A stretch of DNA of 64,000 nt from positions 62,001 to 126,000 of the forward strand of contig NZ_PRDB01000015.1 of NCBI RefSeq assembly GCF_002925905.1, in the 5' to 3' direction. Of the stretch, positions 20,311 to 31,749 are shown in pieces. The notes beneath the pieces are model-generated. The model was not told the origin of the DNA. It saw only the letters and a list, made by a program, of their open reading frames with translations, and did no database searches. A program made the translations under genes and the position numbers. This DNA is from Klebsiella michiganensis (GTDB lineage: Bacteria > Pseudomonadota > Gammaproteobacteria > Enterobacterales > Enterobacteriaceae). Numbering within the stretch: the stretch's first letter is position 1; each line of letters opens with the position of its first letter.

Positions 20311-20316
20311 TATCAA
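20311..20316. promoter_or_regulatory. Possible MrkH-box (TATCAA) upstream of mrkA
   Basis: TATCAA hexamer in the mrkA upstream region; motif recalled from MrkH literature. Confidence 0.3.
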
Positions 20317-20562
20317 TCCCCAGTAATTAATAGTTGTGAGCTATCTGTTACATTGATTAACAGCTCGTGAACATATGTATATTTGTCAGCGAAAAATAGC
20401 ATTCTTTGACGCCGACAGCCTTGACGAATTCTTTTATCGAGTTCGTTCCTGACGCCTTAAATATTGCGGCTTCCGGTCAGTCGAAGTTTCTATTAACAGT
20501 TGCAAAAGTGAGCATCGCAAATCGCTTCTGACTTTTGTGCGTATTAACTGTTTGCTCATTGA

Positions 20563-21201
<639 letters not shown>

Positions 21202-21241
21202 TATCGACTGAGAGATAAAGCCGCCTCGCGCCGGGGCGGTC

Positions 21242-21341
21242 TATACCCGTCATACTTCGAATGGCACAGGCGTTGGCGACGTTTGCTCACCCCAGTCACT
21301 CTCTGGCCGCCTTTCTGCAATTCGAATTATTCAGGGTATAC
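21242..21341. repeat. ERIC/IRU-like element (~100 bp) in mrkA-mrkB intergenic region
   Basis: TATACCCGTCATACTTCGAATGG ... GCAATTCGAATTATTCAGGGTATA. Confidence 0.85.
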
Positions 21342-21394
21342 AACAATAATAAAGCGGCCACTGCTGCCGCTTATTTTTTTATTCTGAGGTCAGC

Positions 21395-22096
21395 ATGAAG
21401 CGTATTGCCCTTTTTTTCTGTTTCATTTTTAGTTTTGCGGCCCATGCCAATAATATTATTGTTAACGGTACCCGCTTTATTTATCCAGGAAATGAAAAAG
21501 AAATAACGGTGCAGCTCTCTAACACCGCCGACCGTCCGGCGCTGGCGCAAGCCTGGCTGGATAACGGTAATGCCGACGCGACGCCGGATACCATTACTAC
21601 CCCCTTTATTATCACGCCGCCTATTTCCCGCGTTGATGCGAAAAGCGGTCAAACCCTGCGTATTAAGCTCGGCAGTAATGCAGGGCTGGCTAAAGATAAA
21701 GAGACGCTGTGGTGGCTGAACCTTCTGGAAATACCGCCGGTTGAGGCCAGCCAGAAAAACGAAGGGCAAAATATTCTGCAGCTGGCGATTCGTTCGCGCT
21801 TTAAGTTTATTTATCGCCCTGCCGGGCTAGGCAATCGCGACGCTGCGGCAGAAAAACTGGCGCTCTCCGCTAACGGCAGCAGCCTGTCCGTCAGTAACCC
21901 AACGCCCTTTTATATCACCGTAAGCCGTATCTCCCGTAACGGCGGCAAAGCGCTCAACAGCAAAACGGTCATGTTTGCCCCGCAGTCCAGCCAGACCATC
22001 GCCCTCTCTTCAGCGGTGAGCAAAGGCGAGACCCTGACCGTTAACAACATTAATGATTATGGTGCAGATGTCGCAGTGAAAGTTACCGTCAAATAA
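21395..22096 (+). CDS. mrkB: Type 3 fimbriae chaperone MrkB
   Basis: 233 aa PapD-like chaperone; operon position. Confidence 0.95.
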   Translation: MKRIALFFCFIFSFAAHANNIIVNGTRFIYPGNEKEITVQLSNTADRPALAQAWLDNGNADATPDTITTPFIITPPISRVDAKSGQTLRIKLGSNAGLAKDKETLWWLNLLEIPPVEASQKNEGQNILQLAIRSRFKFIYRPAGLGNRDAAAEKLALSANGSSLSVSNPTPFYITVSRISRNGGKALNSKTVMFAPQSSQTIALSSAVSKGETLTVNNINDYGADVAVKVTVK

Positions 22097-22107
22097 GGGA
22101 AACGATC

Positions 22108-24594
22108 ATGAAGCAGAGGTCAATCTGCCCGGGAAGATTAAGCACGGCTATCGCGGTTGCGCTGTGCTGCTTTCCGCCATTTTCCAGCGGACAGGAAAAC
22201 CCGGGAACGATCTATCAATTTAACGATGGTTTTATCGTCGGCAGTCGCGAAAAGGTCGACCTGTCGCGCTTCTCGACCAGCGCTATCAGCGAGGGCGTCT
22301 ACTCCCTTGATGTCTATACCAACGGCGAATGGAAAGGGCGCTACGACCTGAAAATCACCGCCGGTAAAGACGGCAAAATGGGCGTCTGCTATACCAAAGC
22401 GATGCTGATGCAGTATGGGATTTCGCCGGAAAAATTAAATCCGCAGCTCAGCGAAAAAGAGGGCTTCTGCGGACGCCTGCAGGAGTGGCGTCACGAAGAT
22501 AACGTCAAAGACACGCTGATTCAGTCCTCCCTGAGACTGGATATTGCCGTACCGCAAATCTACGAAGATCAGCGCCTGAAAAACTTTGTCAGCCCGCAGT
22601 TCTGGGATAAAGGCGTTGCGGCGCTGAATTTAGGCTGGATGGCCAACGCCTGGAATAGCCATATCTCCTCGGCCAACGGTTCCGATAACAGCAGCGCGTA
22701 TCTTGGCGTTAACGCGGGCCTGTCGTGGGACGGCTGGCTGCTCAAGCATATCGGTAACCTGAACTGGCAGCAGCAGCAGGGGAAAGCGCACTGGAACAGC
22801 AACCAGACCTATCTGCAGCGGCCGATTCCGCAGATGAACTCGATAGTCAGCGGCGGGCAGATTTTTACCAACGGCGAGTTCTTTGACACCATCGGCCTGC
22901 GCGGGGTTAACCTGGCGACCGATGACAATATGTTCCCCGACGGAATGCGCTCCTACGCCCCTGAAATTCGCGGCGTGGCGCAAAGCAACGCCCTGGTGAC
23001 GGTGCGCCAGGGCAGCAATATTATCTATCAGACCACGGTGCCGCCGGGGCCGTTTACCCTGCAGGATGTCTATCCTTCCGGCTACGGTAGCGACCTTGAA
23101 GTGTCGGTTAAAGAGGCCGATGGTTCGGTCGAGGTATTCAGCGTACCTTACGCCTCGGTAGCGCAGCTGCTGCGTCCGGGGATGACCCGCTACGCGCTCT
23201 CCGCCGGTAAAGTCGACGATAGTTCGCTGCGTAATAAACCGATGCTCTACCAGGGAACCTGGCAGCATGGTTTAAATAACCTGTTTACTGGCTATACCGG
23301 CGTCACCGGATTTGATGACTATCAGGCGTTCCTGCTGGGGACCGGGATGAATACCGGCATCGGCGCGCTCTCCTTCGACGTGACTCACTCGCGGCTGAAG
23401 AGCGATACCCTTGACGAGCACGGTCAAAGCTATCGCGCCACCTTTAACCGCATGTTTACCGAAACCCAGACCAGCATCGTGCTGGCGGCGTATCGCTACT
23501 CCACCAAAGGCTACTACAACCTGAACGACGCCCTCTACGCCGTCGATCAGGAGAAGAACTACAACAGCAACTACACCGTGTGGCGCCAGAAAAACGGGAT
23601 GACCTTTACCGTCAACCAGAACCTGCCGGACGGCTGGGGCGGTTTTTATCTGAGCGGCCGGGTGGCGGATTACTGGAACCGTTCGGGAACGGAGAAGCAG
23701 TACCAGTTTAGTTACAACAACATGTACGGTCGACTCTCGTGGTCGGTCAGCGCCCAGCGCGTCTATACCCCGGATAGCTCCGGCCACCGTCGCGACGATC
23801 GCGTGTCGCTCAACTTTAGCTACCCGCTGTGGTTCGGTGAAAACCGTACGGCTAACCTGACGTCGAATACCGCGTTTAATAACTCACGCTTCGCCAGTTC
23901 GCAGATTGGCGTCAACGGTTCGCTGGATAGTGAAAACAACCTCAACTACGGCGTGTCGACCACGACCTCTACCGGCGGCCAGCACGATGTGGCGCTGAAC
24001 GGCAGCTACCGTACCCCGTGGACCACGCTGAACGGCAGCTATAGCCAGGGCGAAGGCTATCGCCAGAGCGGCGTAGGCGCCAGCGGGACGCTGATCGCGC
24101 ATCAGCACGGCGTCGTATTCTCGCCGGAAAGCGGCACCACCATGGCGCTGATCGAAGCGAAAGACGCCGCGGGCGCGATGTTGCCCGGCTCGCCGGGTAC
24201 CCGCATCGACAGCAACGGCTACGCCATTCTGCCGTATCTGCGGCCTTACCGGATAAATTCCGTTGAAATTGACCCGAAAGGTAGCAACGACGATGTCGCC
24301 TTCGGCAGTACCGTGGCGCAGGTGGTGCCGTGGGAAGGGAGCGTGGTCAAGGTCTCCTTCGATACCACGCTGCAGAACAACATCACTCTGCAGGCGCGTC
24401 AGGCAAACGGTCTGCCGCTACCGTTCGCCGCCACGATTTACAACCCCTCCGGGAAAGAGATCGGCGTGGTGGGCCAGGGCAGCATGATGTTTATCAGCGA
24501 CGCCAGCGCGCCGAAGGCCACGGTTAAGTGGAGCGGCGGACAGTGCTCGGTGGAATTAAGTCAGGAAAAAACAAAGGAAACGCTATGTCGCTAA
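22108..24594 (+). CDS. mrkC: Type 3 fimbriae usher MrkC
   Basis: 828 aa usher; operon position. Confidence 0.95.
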   Translation: MKQRSICPGRLSTAIAVALCCFPPFSSGQENPGTIYQFNDGFIVGSREKVDLSRFSTSAISEGVYSLDVYTNGEWKGRYDLKITAGKDGKMGVCYTKAMLMQYGISPEKLNPQLSEKEGFCGRLQEWRHEDNVKDTLIQSSLRLDIAVPQIYEDQRLKNFVSPQFWDKGVAALNLGWMANAWNSHISSANGSDNSSAYLGVNAGLSWDGWLLKHIGNLNWQQQQGKAHWNSNQTYLQRPIPQMNSIVSGGQIFTNGEFFDTIGLRGVNLATDDNMFPDGMRSYAPEIRGVAQSNALVTVRQGSNIIYQTTVPPGPFTLQDVYPSGYGSDLEVSVKEADGSVEVFSVPYASVAQLLRPGMTRYALSAGKVDDSSLRNKPMLYQGTWQHGLNNLFTGYTGVTGFDDYQAFLLGTGMNTGIGALSFDVTHSRLKSDTLDEHGQSYRATFNRMFTETQTSIVLAAYRYSTKGYYNLNDALYAVDQEKNYNSNYTVWRQKNGMTFTVNQNLPDGWGGFYLSGRVADYWNRSGTEKQYQFSYNNMYGRLSWSVSAQRVYTPDSSGHRRDDRVSLNFSYPLWFGENRTANLTSNTAFNNSRFASSQIGVNGSLDSENNLNYGVSTTTSTGGQHDVALNGSYRTPWTTLNGSYSQGEGYRQSGVGASGTLIAHQHGVVFSPESGTTMALIEAKDAAGAMLPGSPGTRIDSNGYAILPYLRPYRINSVEIDPKGSNDDVAFGSTVAQVVPWEGSVVKVSFDTTLQNNITLQARQANGLPLPFAATIYNPSGKEIGVVGQGSMMFISDASAPKATVKWSGGQCSVELSQEKTKETLCR

Positions 24595-25580
24595 TGAAAA
24601 AACTGACGCTTTTTATTGGCTTAATGGCGATGGGGACCACGTCGGCATGGGCGTACTGTACGCGCCTGTCGCAGCCGACGGTTAGCCTCGACATGGTTGT
24701 GGGCCGGGTGGTGGTTCCGCCGGATCTGCCGGTAGGATCGGTGATCGTGTCCCGGGACTGGACCATGTCGGCGCCGGGCGGGGCCAGCTATAGCTGCAGC
24801 AGCGGCACTAACCGCTTTGTGGCCAAAATCGTCGCCCCCGGGGCGACCGATCTGGGAAATAAAATTTATTCCACCAACGTGCCCGGGATCGGCCTGCGGT
24901 TCAGCCGCGGCGGGGCGACGGTCAATATTATCTACCCTGACACGTTCTCCAGCTACGTCAGCCGGACCACGAATTACTCGCTGGAAGGCTCCCGCTTTAC
25001 GCTGGAGGTGATTAAAACCGCGAGCGTGACCGGCAGCGGAACCCTGGCGGCAGGTAAGTACACCTCTTACGACTGGGAGAACGGCAATAACCCGATCCTC
25101 GAAACCCGCCTGAGCGCCAACGCCATCACCGTGGTATCGCCCTCATGTACCATCCTGAGCGGCAAAAATATGAACGTCGATGTCGGTACCATCAAGCGCA
25201 GCGATCTCAACGGCGTCGGCACCACCGCGGGCGGGAAGGATTTTAATATTGAGCTGCAGTGCAGCGGCGGGTTAAGCGAGTCGGGATACGCCAATATCCA
25301 GACCTCTTTCTCCGGCACGCTGGCCACCGGCACCACGGTGAGCCGAGGCGCGCTGCTGAACGAAAAATCCGGCTCCTCGTTGGCGAAAGGAATTGGTATC
25401 CAGGTTCTGAAAGAGGGCGTACCGCTGGAATTCAACAAGAAATACAGCGTCGGTACGCTGCGCACGCAAGAAACCCGATACATCACCCTGCCTCTGCATG
25501 CGCGTTTCTATCAATATGCGCCGACCACCAGTACCGGTGAGGTAGAGTCGCACATGATCTTTAACCTGACGTACGATTAA
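24585..25580 (+). CDS. mrkD: Type 3 fimbriae adhesin MrkD
   Basis: MSLMKKLTLFIGLMAMGTTSAWAYCTRL...; two-domain adhesin size; overlaps mrkC end. Confidence 0.93.
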   Translation: MSLMKKLTLFIGLMAMGTTSAWAYCTRLSQPTVSLDMVVGRVVVPPDLPVGSVIVSRDWTMSAPGGASYSCSSGTNRFVAKIVAPGATDLGNKIYSTNVPGIGLRFSRGGATVNIIYPDTFSSYVSRTTNYSLEGSRFTLEVIKTASVTGSGTLAAGKYTSYDWENGNNPILETRLSANAITVVSPSCTILSGKNMNVDVGTIKRSDLNGVGTTAGGKDFNIELQCSGGLSESGYANIQTSFSGTLATGTTVSRGALLNEKSGSSLAKGIGIQVLKEGVPLEFNKKYSVGTLRTQETRYITLPLHARFYQYAPTTSTGEVESHMIFNLTYD

Positions 25581-25594
25581 TTCGGGAGGCGGGT

Positions 25595-26245
25595 ATGCGT
25601 GATTCAGCACAATATAAAAATAGCAAACGACTCATTCAGCTGGCTCTGATCGGCGGGATGCTGATGGCCTCCCCGGCGTCGGGTTTTGAGACCAACTACG
25701 ATCGAGGGCGGGTGGATTTTGCCGGACGGGTGACGGATATCTCCTGTAGCGTGGCGCTGAACGGCGGCAACAACACGGGGAGCGGCAGCGTCTGGCTGGC
25801 GCCGGTCAGCCTGGCCGAAGTACACGATCGCGGCGCCGGGGCATTTATGAAGCCGCAGCCCTTTACGCTGGAACTCTCGAACTGCCAGCTGCGTCACGAC
25901 GGCGGCGCGGCGGATAAAGACGAGATCCGCCTGGTTAACGTCCGCTGGGTTGACGGCTTTACGGTCAATGCGGTGGGCAATGAAAATGCCGGCTACCTGA
26001 GGAATACGCGGGCGGACGGCGCCAGCCATATTTTCCTCGCGCTGTCGACCAATGATAATAATACCCTCGATAAAAGTAATAAAATCGTCCCGGCCGACCC
26101 CTTGCAAAACCGGGTGCCGCTGGTCGAAAAAGCGGTCGATGGCGGCGTATTTACCTATTACATCGGCTACGTGACCCCCGCGCCGGAAAAAGCAACCAGC
26201 GGCCCGTTGACCAGTTGGGCAACATGGGAGCTCGTTTATAATTGA
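25595..26245 (+). CDS. mrkF: Type 3 fimbriae minor subunit MrkF
   Basis: 216 aa; MrkA-like pilin; last gene of operon. Confidence 0.92.
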   Translation: MRDSAQYKNSKRLIQLALIGGMLMASPASGFETNYDRGRVDFAGRVTDISCSVALNGGNNTGSGSVWLAPVSLAEVHDRGAGAFMKPQPFTLELSNCQLRHDGGAADKDEIRLVNVRWVDGFTVNAVGNENAGYLRNTRADGASHIFLALSTNDNNTLDKSNKIVPADPLQNRVPLVEKAVDGGVFTYYIGYVTPAPEKATSGPLTSWATWELVYN

Positions 26246-26278
26246 AGGGGAGAGGGTATTGCGCGAGTATGACTTTTG

Positions 26279-26298
26279 ATGCCGGAGTTATCCGGCAT
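26279..26298. terminator. Hairpin between convergent mrkF and mrkJ
   Basis: ATGCCGGA gtta TCCGGCAT followed by TTATTT. Confidence 0.5.
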
Positions 26299-26302
26299 TT
26301 AT

Positions 26303-27019
26303 TTATGCGGTGATATCTTCCTGGACCAATTGTTCAATGCTCACTTCCTTCCAGTAGTGCCCCTGAATAGCAAACCATTCCATGCCCTGCAACCAGGCCT
26401 TATGCGCTTCGCTTTCTACACCTTCAATAATCACATTATGGTGGTTGCGGGAAAGGAAAGTGACGAGGGCATCCATTAACGGACGACCGGAATCTTTTTG
26501 CATTAAAAGCCAGAAGAAGTCTTTATCGATTTTGACATAATCGAAATGATAGTCGCGAATAGCGTGAATACCGGCGTTGCCAGAGCCAAAATCATCGAGC
26601 CAGAGCGTAGTGCTTTGCGGGTTATTCCAGGTTGCGAGAGCATTATTCAAAAGATTATGGGAATTCTCGGTCACTTCAAAATGGACGCAGCCGATTTGGT
26701 CGACGAGCGCTTTAATCTCCGGGCGTTGCAATACGTTAAGTATATGGTCATCAACATTAATCGTCGCCGAGATAGCATTTTGCTTAAACCACTGTTTATG
26801 TTTTTCAATAAGCGCCAGCTGTTCCATAAAAATGCTTTCGCGTAGTCCCGTATTGGCGTAGCGAAAGAAGTTTTCCGGCGATATAGAGAGGTGGTCAAAG
26901 CGGCTCAGGCACTCAACGGCGACGAGCGTACCTTTTGGGGAAAACATTTTTTGAAAGACATAACGAACGGATATATCGCTACGTGATAAATTATGCCTGG
27001 AAAAAAGAGTTGCGTTCAT
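26303..27019 (-). CDS. mrkJ: EAL-domain c-di-GMP phosphodiesterase MrkJ
   Basis: ECLSR (EAL motif position), DDFGSG, KIDKDF, EGVE; next to mrkI/mrkH. Confidence 0.93.
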   Translation of the reverse strand: MNATLFSRHNLSRSDISVRYVFQKMFSPKGTLVAVECLSRFDHLSISPENFFRYANTGLRESIFMEQLALIEKHKQWFKQNAISATINVDDHILNVLQRPEIKALVDQIGCVHFEVTENSHNLLNNALATWNNPQSTTLWLDDFGSGNAGIHAIRDYHFDYVKIDKDFFWLLMQKDSGRPLMDALVTFLSRNHHNVIIEGVESEAHKAWLQGMEWFAIQGHYWKEVSIEQLVQEDITA

Positions 27020-27157
27020 TATCTCTCGTCAAAAATCAGGTCAGAGGTAAAGAGAGGAGAATATTATAGGTGACCTTTCTACCGATGGGAATGATTATTA
27101 ATGGCTTATCGCCAATAAATTATCGGGTTTTGATTGGTCACCCACATATTTTTGGTT

Positions 27158-27742
27158 TTAGCACTGATACATATTGACTATGCTTTTGTTCATTATTCGC
27201 GAGTTATTCATCCCGAGTTTCTTCATAATATGTACCTTATGGCTGTGGACCGTTTTATGATCAATGTCGAGAAGCACCGCAATCCTTTTACTGTTATTGC
27301 AGGCAATAATTAACTCCAGCACCTGAAGTTCCCTGGCGGTCAGCTTGCGGCGGGTGCATAGCCCCTGGCAGCCTTCGGCGGTTGAGGGCCTGCTGATGAT
27401 AGCTGAGTAATCTGCCAGCGAGGATTTTTCGGTCAGAATCAACAGGTTTTCTAGATCAAGCAGCTCCCGGAACAGGCTGGACAGCTCGCTTTTGACGATC
27501 AGCACCAGCAGCGCGCAATGCGTCAGGCGCTTGCGCAAAGTGTTCAGTAATGCGACCGTTGTGGCCGCAGAGATATCTTTGTGGATGATATTGATAATAA
27601 CGGTGGCTGCCGGGGAGGCGCCGACCCCTTTCACAATATCCTGAAATTTCAGGGTGGTGATATCCCTGGCGCGATCAATCATATAATCATGGATTGATTG
27701 CCCGATGATATTGTCATCAGTGTAAAGTAATATACTGTCCAA
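27158..27742 (-). CDS. mrkI: LuxR-type regulator MrkI
   Basis: C-terminal LTARELQVLELIIACNNSKRIAVLLDIDHKTVHSHKVHIMKKLG. Confidence 0.92.
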   Translation of the reverse strand: MDSILLYTDDNIIGQSIHDYMIDRARDITTLKFQDIVKGVGASPAATVIINIIHKDISAATTVALLNTLRKRLTHCALLVLIVKSELSSLFRELLDLENLLILTEKSSLADYSAIISRPSTAEGCQGLCTRRKLTARELQVLELIIACNNSKRIAVLLDIDHKTVHSHKVHIMKKLGMNNSRIMNKSIVNMYQC

Positions 27743-27746
27743 TGGT

Positions 27747-28448
27747 TCAGACTCTCTTTTTTCTCTTGGCTTCCATAATCAAGTCGAGCAGCACTTTCTC
27801 TATTCGCTTCTTGTTATCAAGATGGCGAAATTTAAACTGACAAGAAATCTGGTAGTAGCTATCTGACTTCTCGTTATCATCTAAAGTCACCATAACAACA
27901 TTTTTTATAACTAAATCTACGGTGATTTCGCCATATTCAGCGAGGGCGAGGATAGCGTTCTTGAGGATGGCGTTATGGCTGAGGAATTTCAGATTGGGGC
28001 TCCTGGTCATCAGCGCGCAACCGCCGTCCGAAATGTCTTTGATTTCGAATAGATAGTTTTCTCCGTTTTTGTGTCGGCCGTGACAGAAGAATTCGTGCTC
28101 GTGGCGCAGGCGGAATCGGGGATCGCGCCGGCGTTGAACCACCTGGATACATTCCGGTAAGGTAAATGCGACCTTCCTGCATTTCCCTTCACCGCCGGCA
28201 TAGCTTTTCTTTAGCGTAGAGCAAAACTCGATTTTCCCTGAATCGCTATGCAGAATAAATTTAACTTTATGCCCCGCGGGGATTTTGCTGGTGGTGGAGA
28301 TATGAAACTCGGCAAAATCTACCCGCGTTAGCTGGGTAATAGTGCTTTTGTTATTAACAAAAACTTCTATCTCCGCCTGCTTTCGGAGCTCTTCCCTGAA
28401 AATAGCAATAATTTCATACTTACTCGTCTTTATCGTTCCCTCTGTCAT
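27747..28448 (-). CDS. mrkH: PilZ-domain c-di-GMP-responsive activator MrkH
   Basis: MTEGTIKTSKYEIIAIFREELRK...; PilZ motif RRRDPRFRLR...DISDGGCAL. Confidence 0.95.
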   Translation of the reverse strand: MTEGTIKTSKYEIIAIFREELRKQAEIEVFVNNKSTITQLTRVDFAEFHISTTSKIPAGHKVKFILHSDSGKIEFCSTLKKSYAGGEGKCRKVAFTLPECIQVVQRRRDPRFRLRHEHEFFCHGRHKNGENYLFEIKDISDGGCALMTRSPNLKFLSHNAILKNAILALAEYGEITVDLVIKNVVMVTLDDNEKSDSYYQISCQFKFRHLDNKKRIEKVLLDLIMEAKRKKRV

Positions 28449-28836
28449 GTGAAATCCTTGTAAATTGTTATTGTGTGTGGTCGATTTTTTATATAGCAAT
28501 ACAAACATTCTGATTGTGTTAACCAGATGTTTTTATGAGCATTTGATGTTGTTAGCTATCTTTGCAGCTAAATTGATTTGTATAAACTTTGAATGAGATA
28601 TTGTTTTTCCTGTAATCAAGAGTTCGAAAATTTTGGCGAGACAAAAACGACAGAAGCCTCCAATTAGGAGGCCAGTCGAGAAAGTTTAAATCTATGCTTT
28701 GCATAGGGTTATCCGTAAGAGAATAAAGCGGATAACGCCTAATTTGTAGGATGTATAGTGCCAGTGGCGTTAAGGTAATTCCAGGCAAATATTGAGGAGA
28801 AGGCTTCTGCGAATATCGATCCGCAGAAGCCTGAAA

Positions 28837-29709
28837 TCAGGAGTGGGGCTGGAGATTATCCAGAATGGCTAACGCTTCTGGTGGGAGCGTTAATTGCGCG
28901 GCGGCAAGATTCTCGTGCAGATGCTGTAGCGAGGAGGTACCCGGAATGAGCAGGATATTCGGCGAGCGCTGGAGCAGCCAGGCCAGCGCCACCTGCATCG
29001 GCGTGGCGTCAAGCGAAGCGGCGACTTCGTTAAGCTCCCGGGCCTGAAGCGGGGTAAAACCGCCGAGGGGGAAAAAGGGCACCCAGGCGATATTTTGCGC
29101 CGCCAGCTCGTCGATCAGCGGATCATCCTGACGGTTTGCCACGTTATATTGGTTCTGAACGCAGACGATTGGCGTCAGTTTTTGCGCATCGCTCACCTGT
29201 CTGGCGGTGACGTTACTCAGCCCGATATGGCGAATCAACCCGCGTTCTTTCAGCTCCAGAAGGGTGGTTAAGGGCCCCTCCAGCGAACCTTCAACCGGGC
29301 CATGCGTGCCGAGCATACTGCGCAGGTTCACCACCTCAAGCACGTCGAGGCCCAGATTGCGCAGATTGTCTTCCACCGCCGCAGTGAGCTCCGCGGGCGA
29401 CATCGCGGGCAGCCAGTTGCCTTTATCGTCGCGGCGAGCGCTGACTTTGGTGACGATGCACAGATCGGCGGAATAGGGATGCAGCGCCTGGCGAATGAGC
29501 TGATTAGTCACGTGTGGACCGTAAAAATCGGAGGTATCAATATGATTGACGCCCGACTCGACCGCTTCCTGCAGTACGCGGATAGCGGTTTGCGGATCTT
29601 TTGGCGGGCCGAAGACGCCGGGCCCCGCAAGCTGCATCGCCCCGTATCCCAGACGATAAACCTGACGATCGCCTAACGTCGCAGTACCGGATAATTTTAC
29701 GCTGGACAT
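28837..29709 (-). CDS. Aldo/keto reductase (YdbC-like)
   Basis: 290 aa; LGYGAMQLAGPGVFGPP, NHIDTSDFYGPH, HIGLSNVTARQV. Confidence 0.88.
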   Translation of the reverse strand: MSSVKLSGTATLGDRQVYRLGYGAMQLAGPGVFGPPKDPQTAIRVLQEAVESGVNHIDTSDFYGPHVTNQLIRQALHPYSADLCIVTKVSARRDDKGNWLPAMSPAELTAAVEDNLRNLGLDVLEVVNLRSMLGTHGPVEGSLEGPLTTLLELKERGLIRHIGLSNVTARQVSDAQKLTPIVCVQNQYNVANRQDDPLIDELAAQNIAWVPFFPLGGFTPLQARELNEVAASLDATPMQVALAWLLQRSPNILLIPGTSSLQHLHENLAAAQLTLPPEALAILDNLQPHS

Positions 29710-29825
29710 ATAAACCCCTGCTTTCTAGGTGTGCAAGGGATAAGTGTATGTCCGTCAGGGAGATTGGTGGGGGGAGAATGTTGGCAGAACGTGCGGCGAG
29801 GAAAAGACTCGCCGCACGAAGAGGA

Positions 29826-31055
29826 TTAGCTAAAAAACATCACCGACACGCAGAGCAAACCGACAACCAGGGTAATAAAGCTACCTACCGAGCGGTAGGG
29901 CTTCAGCGCCGGAATAAGATACGTGGAGAGGGTTGGCATGATGAACAGGATCATCGCGATAAGCGGGCCGCTGACGGCGTAAATCATTGAGATAGCGTTG
30001 GGATTGATAAAGCACACCACGAAGGTCAGCGTCGAAACCAGCAGGATCGACATCGCCCGGTTAAACGCGCGGCTTTTACGAATCCCCGCCTGGGCGAGGG
30101 ACGTTTTGACGATTTCACTGGCCCCTTCAATCACGCCAAAATAGGTGCCAAGGAACGATTTCGACATCGCCACCACCGCCACAATAATCCCGGTGATCGC
30201 CAGCCACGCCGGCGACCCCGGCATCATCGACAGGGCGGAAAGAATCGTGACCCCTTGATGGCGGGCGGTTTCAATATAGCCCGCCGGTATCGACAGCAGG
30301 CAGCTGAAGACGAAAAACAGCACGCTGGCGCAGATGAGGGTGTAGGCCACCTTCATGATTTTTTTGCATTTACCCATGGCCTGCTCGCCGTATTTCTCCT
30401 GCTGATCGATAGCAAAAGTCGATATGATCGGCGTATGGCTAAAAGCGAAAACCATCACGGGAATCGAGATCCAGATTTGGTGGAACGTGTGCGGGGTCAG
30501 CTGCATCTGGCTGGTCAGATAAGCCGGCTGCCAGCTCCCCATTAAATAGATGGAGAGGAACAGGAAACAGGCGATCAGCGGGAAGACTAAAAAGCCCATG
30601 ACTTTAATCGTGACGTGGCGGCCCATTAAAAAGATCAGATTCAGCACCAGCACCACGCCCAGGCTGAGCAGCGCCCTGACCTGAGAAGTGATGGGCACAT
30701 GCCTGGAGAGCTGCTCCGCGAGCGAGTTCGTAATGGCGACGGCGTAGATCAGCACCACCACGAAAAAGGCGAGGAAATAGAGGCCGGTAATCAGGCTACC
30801 GATCTTTTTACCGTAATAGTGATTAACGGCGCCGGTGATCCCCGCGCCCGGGGCGATGTTGGCGGAGAGAATAAACTGGCTCAGCGCTTTATGCGGCCAG
30901 TAGGTTAACGGCCAGGCGACCAGCGCGGTGATGAACAGAACGATAGCGCCCGCGGATCCCAGTTGGATCGGCAAGAATAACGTGCCAGCGCCTACAGCAG
31001 TGCCATATAAGGCGAAACTCCAGAGAGTTTCTTCTTTAGACCAAATTTTAGACAT
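29826..31055 (-). CDS. yqeG: HAAAP-family transporter YqeG
   Basis: 409 aa; MSKIWSKEETLWSFALYGTAVGAGTLFLPIQLGSAGA matches recalled YqeG. Confidence 0.88.
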   Translation of the reverse strand: MSKIWSKEETLWSFALYGTAVGAGTLFLPIQLGSAGAIVLFITALVAWPLTYWPHKALSQFILSANIAPGAGITGAVNHYYGKKIGSLITGLYFLAFFVVVLIYAVAITNSLAEQLSRHVPITSQVRALLSLGVVLVLNLIFLMGRHVTIKVMGFLVFPLIACFLFLSIYLMGSWQPAYLTSQMQLTPHTFHQIWISIPVMVFAFSHTPIISTFAIDQQEKYGEQAMGKCKKIMKVAYTLICASVLFFVFSCLLSIPAGYIETARHQGVTILSALSMMPGSPAWLAITGIIVAVVAMSKSFLGTYFGVIEGASEIVKTSLAQAGIRKSRAFNRAMSILLVSTLTFVVCFINPNAISMIYAVSGPLIAMILFIMPTLSTYLIPALKPYRSVGSFITLVVGLLCVSVMFFS

Positions 31056-31191
31056 TATGCGACTTTATCAACCAGAAAACGAACAAAAAGGAGTGCAATT
31101 TATCACATTTATGGATGAGCTGTGGCGATAGTTTCTGGCGCAGAAATGAAGCGGCGGAGCGCCCGTTGCCGGCCGGGCGCTTTGCTAAAGA

Positions 31192-31653
31192 TTACTCGCG
31201 GGCGGCGATCCGCTGCTGGCGAACCTTAATGACCCGCTCGCGCAGCATATCCCAGACCCAGTTAAAGGCCATGGTGTAGGGCAGGAAGAACAGCATAAAG
31301 CCGATTTCCAGCATAAACGCCTGCATCAGCGAAACGCCCAGCACCAGCGCGACCATCGTGACGCCGATAATAATAAAGCCTGACTCGAAGCCGATCGCGT
31401 GCAGCGCGCGGACCCGCAGGGTACGGACGACCCGGGTTACCGGCCACAGCCGGTCGAAGAGGGCGTTATAGATAATGTTCCAGACCATCGCCAGCGTCGC
31501 GAGCAGGATACTGAGCCCGCCCATTTCAACGACCGAACGCTGCATGAGCCATGCGGCGGTTGGGGCGAGGATCAGCGTCGCCAGACCTTCAAAGCTTATC
31601 GCGTGGATTACCCGTTCCGTCAGCGTTTTGCGCTGGGCGTTGACTTGTTGCAT
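31192..31653 (-). CDS. PACE-family multidrug/biocide efflux transporter
   Basis: Tandem bacterial transmembrane pair domains (RVIHAISFEGLATL..., RALHAIGFESGFI...); start trimmed to MQQVNAQRK. Confidence 0.87.
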   Translation of the reverse strand: MQQVNAQRKTLTERVIHAISFEGLATLILAPTAAWLMQRSVVEMGGLSILLATLAMVWNIIYNALFDRLWPVTRVVRTLRVRALHAIGFESGFIIIGVTMVALVLGVSLMQAFMLEIGFMLFFLPYTMAFNWVWDMLRERVIKVRQQRIAARE

Positions 31654-31749
31654 GGCTTGTTGCCTCCGGTCTTTATATGAAATTACCCGGCATTTTATGG
31701 ATAAATATGATAAACAAAAGATAGTATCCATCGATAAAGTAGATAGTTC

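Noticed and set aside
20006-20370. Overlapping 93- and 82-aa ORFs upstream of mrkA
   Set aside because: They largely cover the ERIC-like element; no independent coding evidence.
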